This document shows positions 62,931-64,000 of a DNA stretch of 64,000 nt, piece after piece (the stretch's first letter is position 1; each line of letters opens with the position of its first letter). The stretch lies in assembly GCA_963764955.1 (NCBI GenBank), contig CAVXVE010000024.1, forward strand, positions 1-64,000, in the 5' to 3' direction. The notes under the pieces are model-generated. The model searched no databases. It was not told the DNA's origin and saw only the letters and a list, made by a program, of their open reading frames with translations. Made by a program: the position numbers and the translations under genes. Source of the DNA: Roseiarcus sp963764955 (GTDB taxonomy: Bacteria; Pseudomonadota; Alphaproteobacteria; Rhizobiales; Beijerinckiaceae).

Positions 62931-64000
62931 CTATTGCACCGGGCATCGCTTCGCCCCCCAAATCTCCCGGGTGTAGTCGCCAATCGTGCGGTCGCTCGAG
63001 AACTTGTCGGAGCCCGCGATGTTGAGAATGACCTTCTCGGTCCACCGGTCCGGCTTGCGGTAGAGGTCGCAGAGCTTGCCGTCGGCCTGAAGGTACGAGG
63101 TCAGGTCGGCGAGGTGCATGAAGCGGTCGCCGTGAGTGAGGAGAGCGCCACGCAGCGGCTCGAAGACGCCGGGCTCGTTCAGGCTGAAATGATCGGAGAA
63201 GATCAGATCGAGCGCCTTCCGGGTCTCAGGCTCATTTTCGTAGTGCCAATACGGGCTATACCAGCGCTCGCTGGCGGCGACTTCCTGCGCGGTGAGGCCG
63301 AACAGGAAGAAATTCTCTTCGCCCGCCTCCTCGGCCATTTCGATGGTCGCGCCGTCGCGCGTCCCGATGGTTAACGCCCCGTTCATCATGAACTTCATGT
63401 TGCTGGTGCCGCTCGCCTCATAGCCGGCGGTTGAAATCTGGTTGGAGACGTCGGCGCCCGGAATGCAACGCTCGGCCAGCGTGACGTTATATTCGGGCAG
63501 GAAGACAACCTGGAGCTTGCCGCGCATCGCCGGATCGCCGTCGATCGTTTGAGCCAGGTTGTTGATGAACTTGATGATGACTTTCGCCAGATAATAGGCG
63601 GGCGCCGCCTTGCCAGCGAAGAAGAAGGTGCGCGGGGGCGTGCCGAGGCCCGGGTTGTCGCGCAGGCGCTGATAAAGAACGACGATCCTGAGCGCATTGA
63701 GGAGCTGGCGCTTATATTCGTGAACGCGCTTGATCTGGCAATCGAAGACGGTGTCCGGGTCGACGGTTATGTCGGTGTGCCTCTTGACCCAATCGGCGAA
63801 CCGGGCCTTCGCCGCGCGCTTGGCTTTCTGAACCTCGGCGCAGAAGGCGCCGTCGCTCGTCAACGGCCGAAGCTGCCGCAATTCGGAGAGATCGGCGATC
63901 CAGGAATCGCCGATCGCGCCCGAGATCGTTTCCGCGAGCGAGGGATTTGCGAGCCTGAGCCAGCGCCGAGGCGTCACTCCGTTGGTCTTGTTGTTGAAGC
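62931..64000 (-). CDS. glgP: Glycogen phosphorylase, 3' part (5' end outside window)
   Basis: The frame is open to the right edge (FNNKTNGVTPRRWLRLANPS lies at 63940-64000), so the start is outside. The C-terminal half of the phosphorylase is present: DVDPDTVF-type and FDCQIKRVHEYKRQLLNALR, and the pyridoxal-phosphate lysine in EASGTSNMKFMMNGALTIGT. The end is TREIWGAKRCPVQ. It releases glucose-1-phosphate from glycogen. No frameshift is seen in the visible 356 residues. It is convergent with the ISNCY element. Confidence 0.95.
   Translation of the reverse strand, partial: FNNKTNGVTPRRWLRLANPSLAETISGAIGDSWIADLSELRQLRPLTSDGAFCAEVQKAKRAAKARFADWVKRHTDITVDPDTVFDCQIKRVHEYKRQLLNALRIVVLYQRLRDNPGLGTPPRTFFFAGKAAPAYYLAKVIIKFINNLAQTIDGDPAMRGKLQVVFLPEYNVTLAERCIPGADVSNQISTAGYEASGTSNMKFMMNGALTIGTRDGATIEMAEEAGEENFFLFGLTAQEVAASERWYSPYWHYENEPETRKALDLIFSDHFSLNEPGVFEPLRGALLTHGDRFMHLADLTSYLQADGKLCDLYRKPDRWTEKVILNIAGSDKFSSDRTIGDYTREIWGAKRCPVQ

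Overview
The window is 64 kb of GC-rich chromosomal DNA from an alphaproteobacterium, most likely of the order Hyphomicrobiales. A Methylocystaceae/Beijerinckiaceae-like methylotroph neighbourhood is plausible, but I cannot prove the family. The evidence is the contiguous rplJL-rpoBC / rpsL-rpsG-fusA-tuf / S10-spc ribosomal block, an LdtR-LdtP-DUF6163 cell-wall locus, a DUF3126 gene and a CHASE2 cyclase/FecR pair.

Layout. (1) 1-~6.9 kb: the right part of an integrative element, probably a phage satellite or prophage remnant. It has a P4-type tyrosine integrase, an AlpA-like small DNA-binding protein, and an overlapping RuvC / hypothetical / RepA-like helicase operon followed by iteron-like repeats. 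Its left end lies outside the window. (2) 7-25 kb: ordinary accessory and housekeeping genes. These are PAS_5 and PilZ proteins, gamma-carbonic anhydrase, DUF3126, cysE, cytochrome b561, a cyclase-family hydrolase, membrane proteins, a broken TauE/SafE gene, a RibD-like reductase, a LacI regulator divergent from a PhyH dioxygenase, gltX, and the CHASE2 adenylate cyclase with FecR. (3) 23.7-26.4 kb: L,D-transpeptidase with its MarR-type regulator LdtR and a DUF6163 membrane protein. (4) 26.4-55.3 kb: a long minus-strand transcription/translation block, read from the right as rplJ, rplL, rpoB, rpoC, rpsL, rpsG, fusA, tuf, rpsJ ... secY, adk, then a hydroxyisobutyryl-CoA hydrolase-like gene. It is interrupted by one plus-strand S41 peptidase between rpoC and rpsL. 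The usual flanking groups (secE-nusG-rplKA upstream, rpsM-rpsK-rpoA-rplQ downstream) are absent from both ends. (5) 55.3-64 kb: a degraded PEP-CTERM gene, a zinc alcohol dehydrogenase, a DUF6790-like gene, an enolase-superfamily gene, an IS66-type and an ISNCY-type transposase, and the 3' part of glycogen phosphorylase running off the right edge.

A theme of this window is broken reading frames. Single-base frameshifts occur in at least eight genes, including the essential secY and rplV. Some of these breaks are therefore almost certainly sequencing or assembly errors. The TauE gene (two frameshifts plus a nonsense codon), the PEP-CTERM gene (in-frame TGA and no signal peptide) and the ISNCY transposase (hairpin insertion) have lesions that indel error alone does not explain.

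I found no CRISPR array, rRNA or tRNA, and no clear undescribed defence or biosynthetic system. The least explained parts are the integrative element and the palindrome inserted into the ISNCY transposase.
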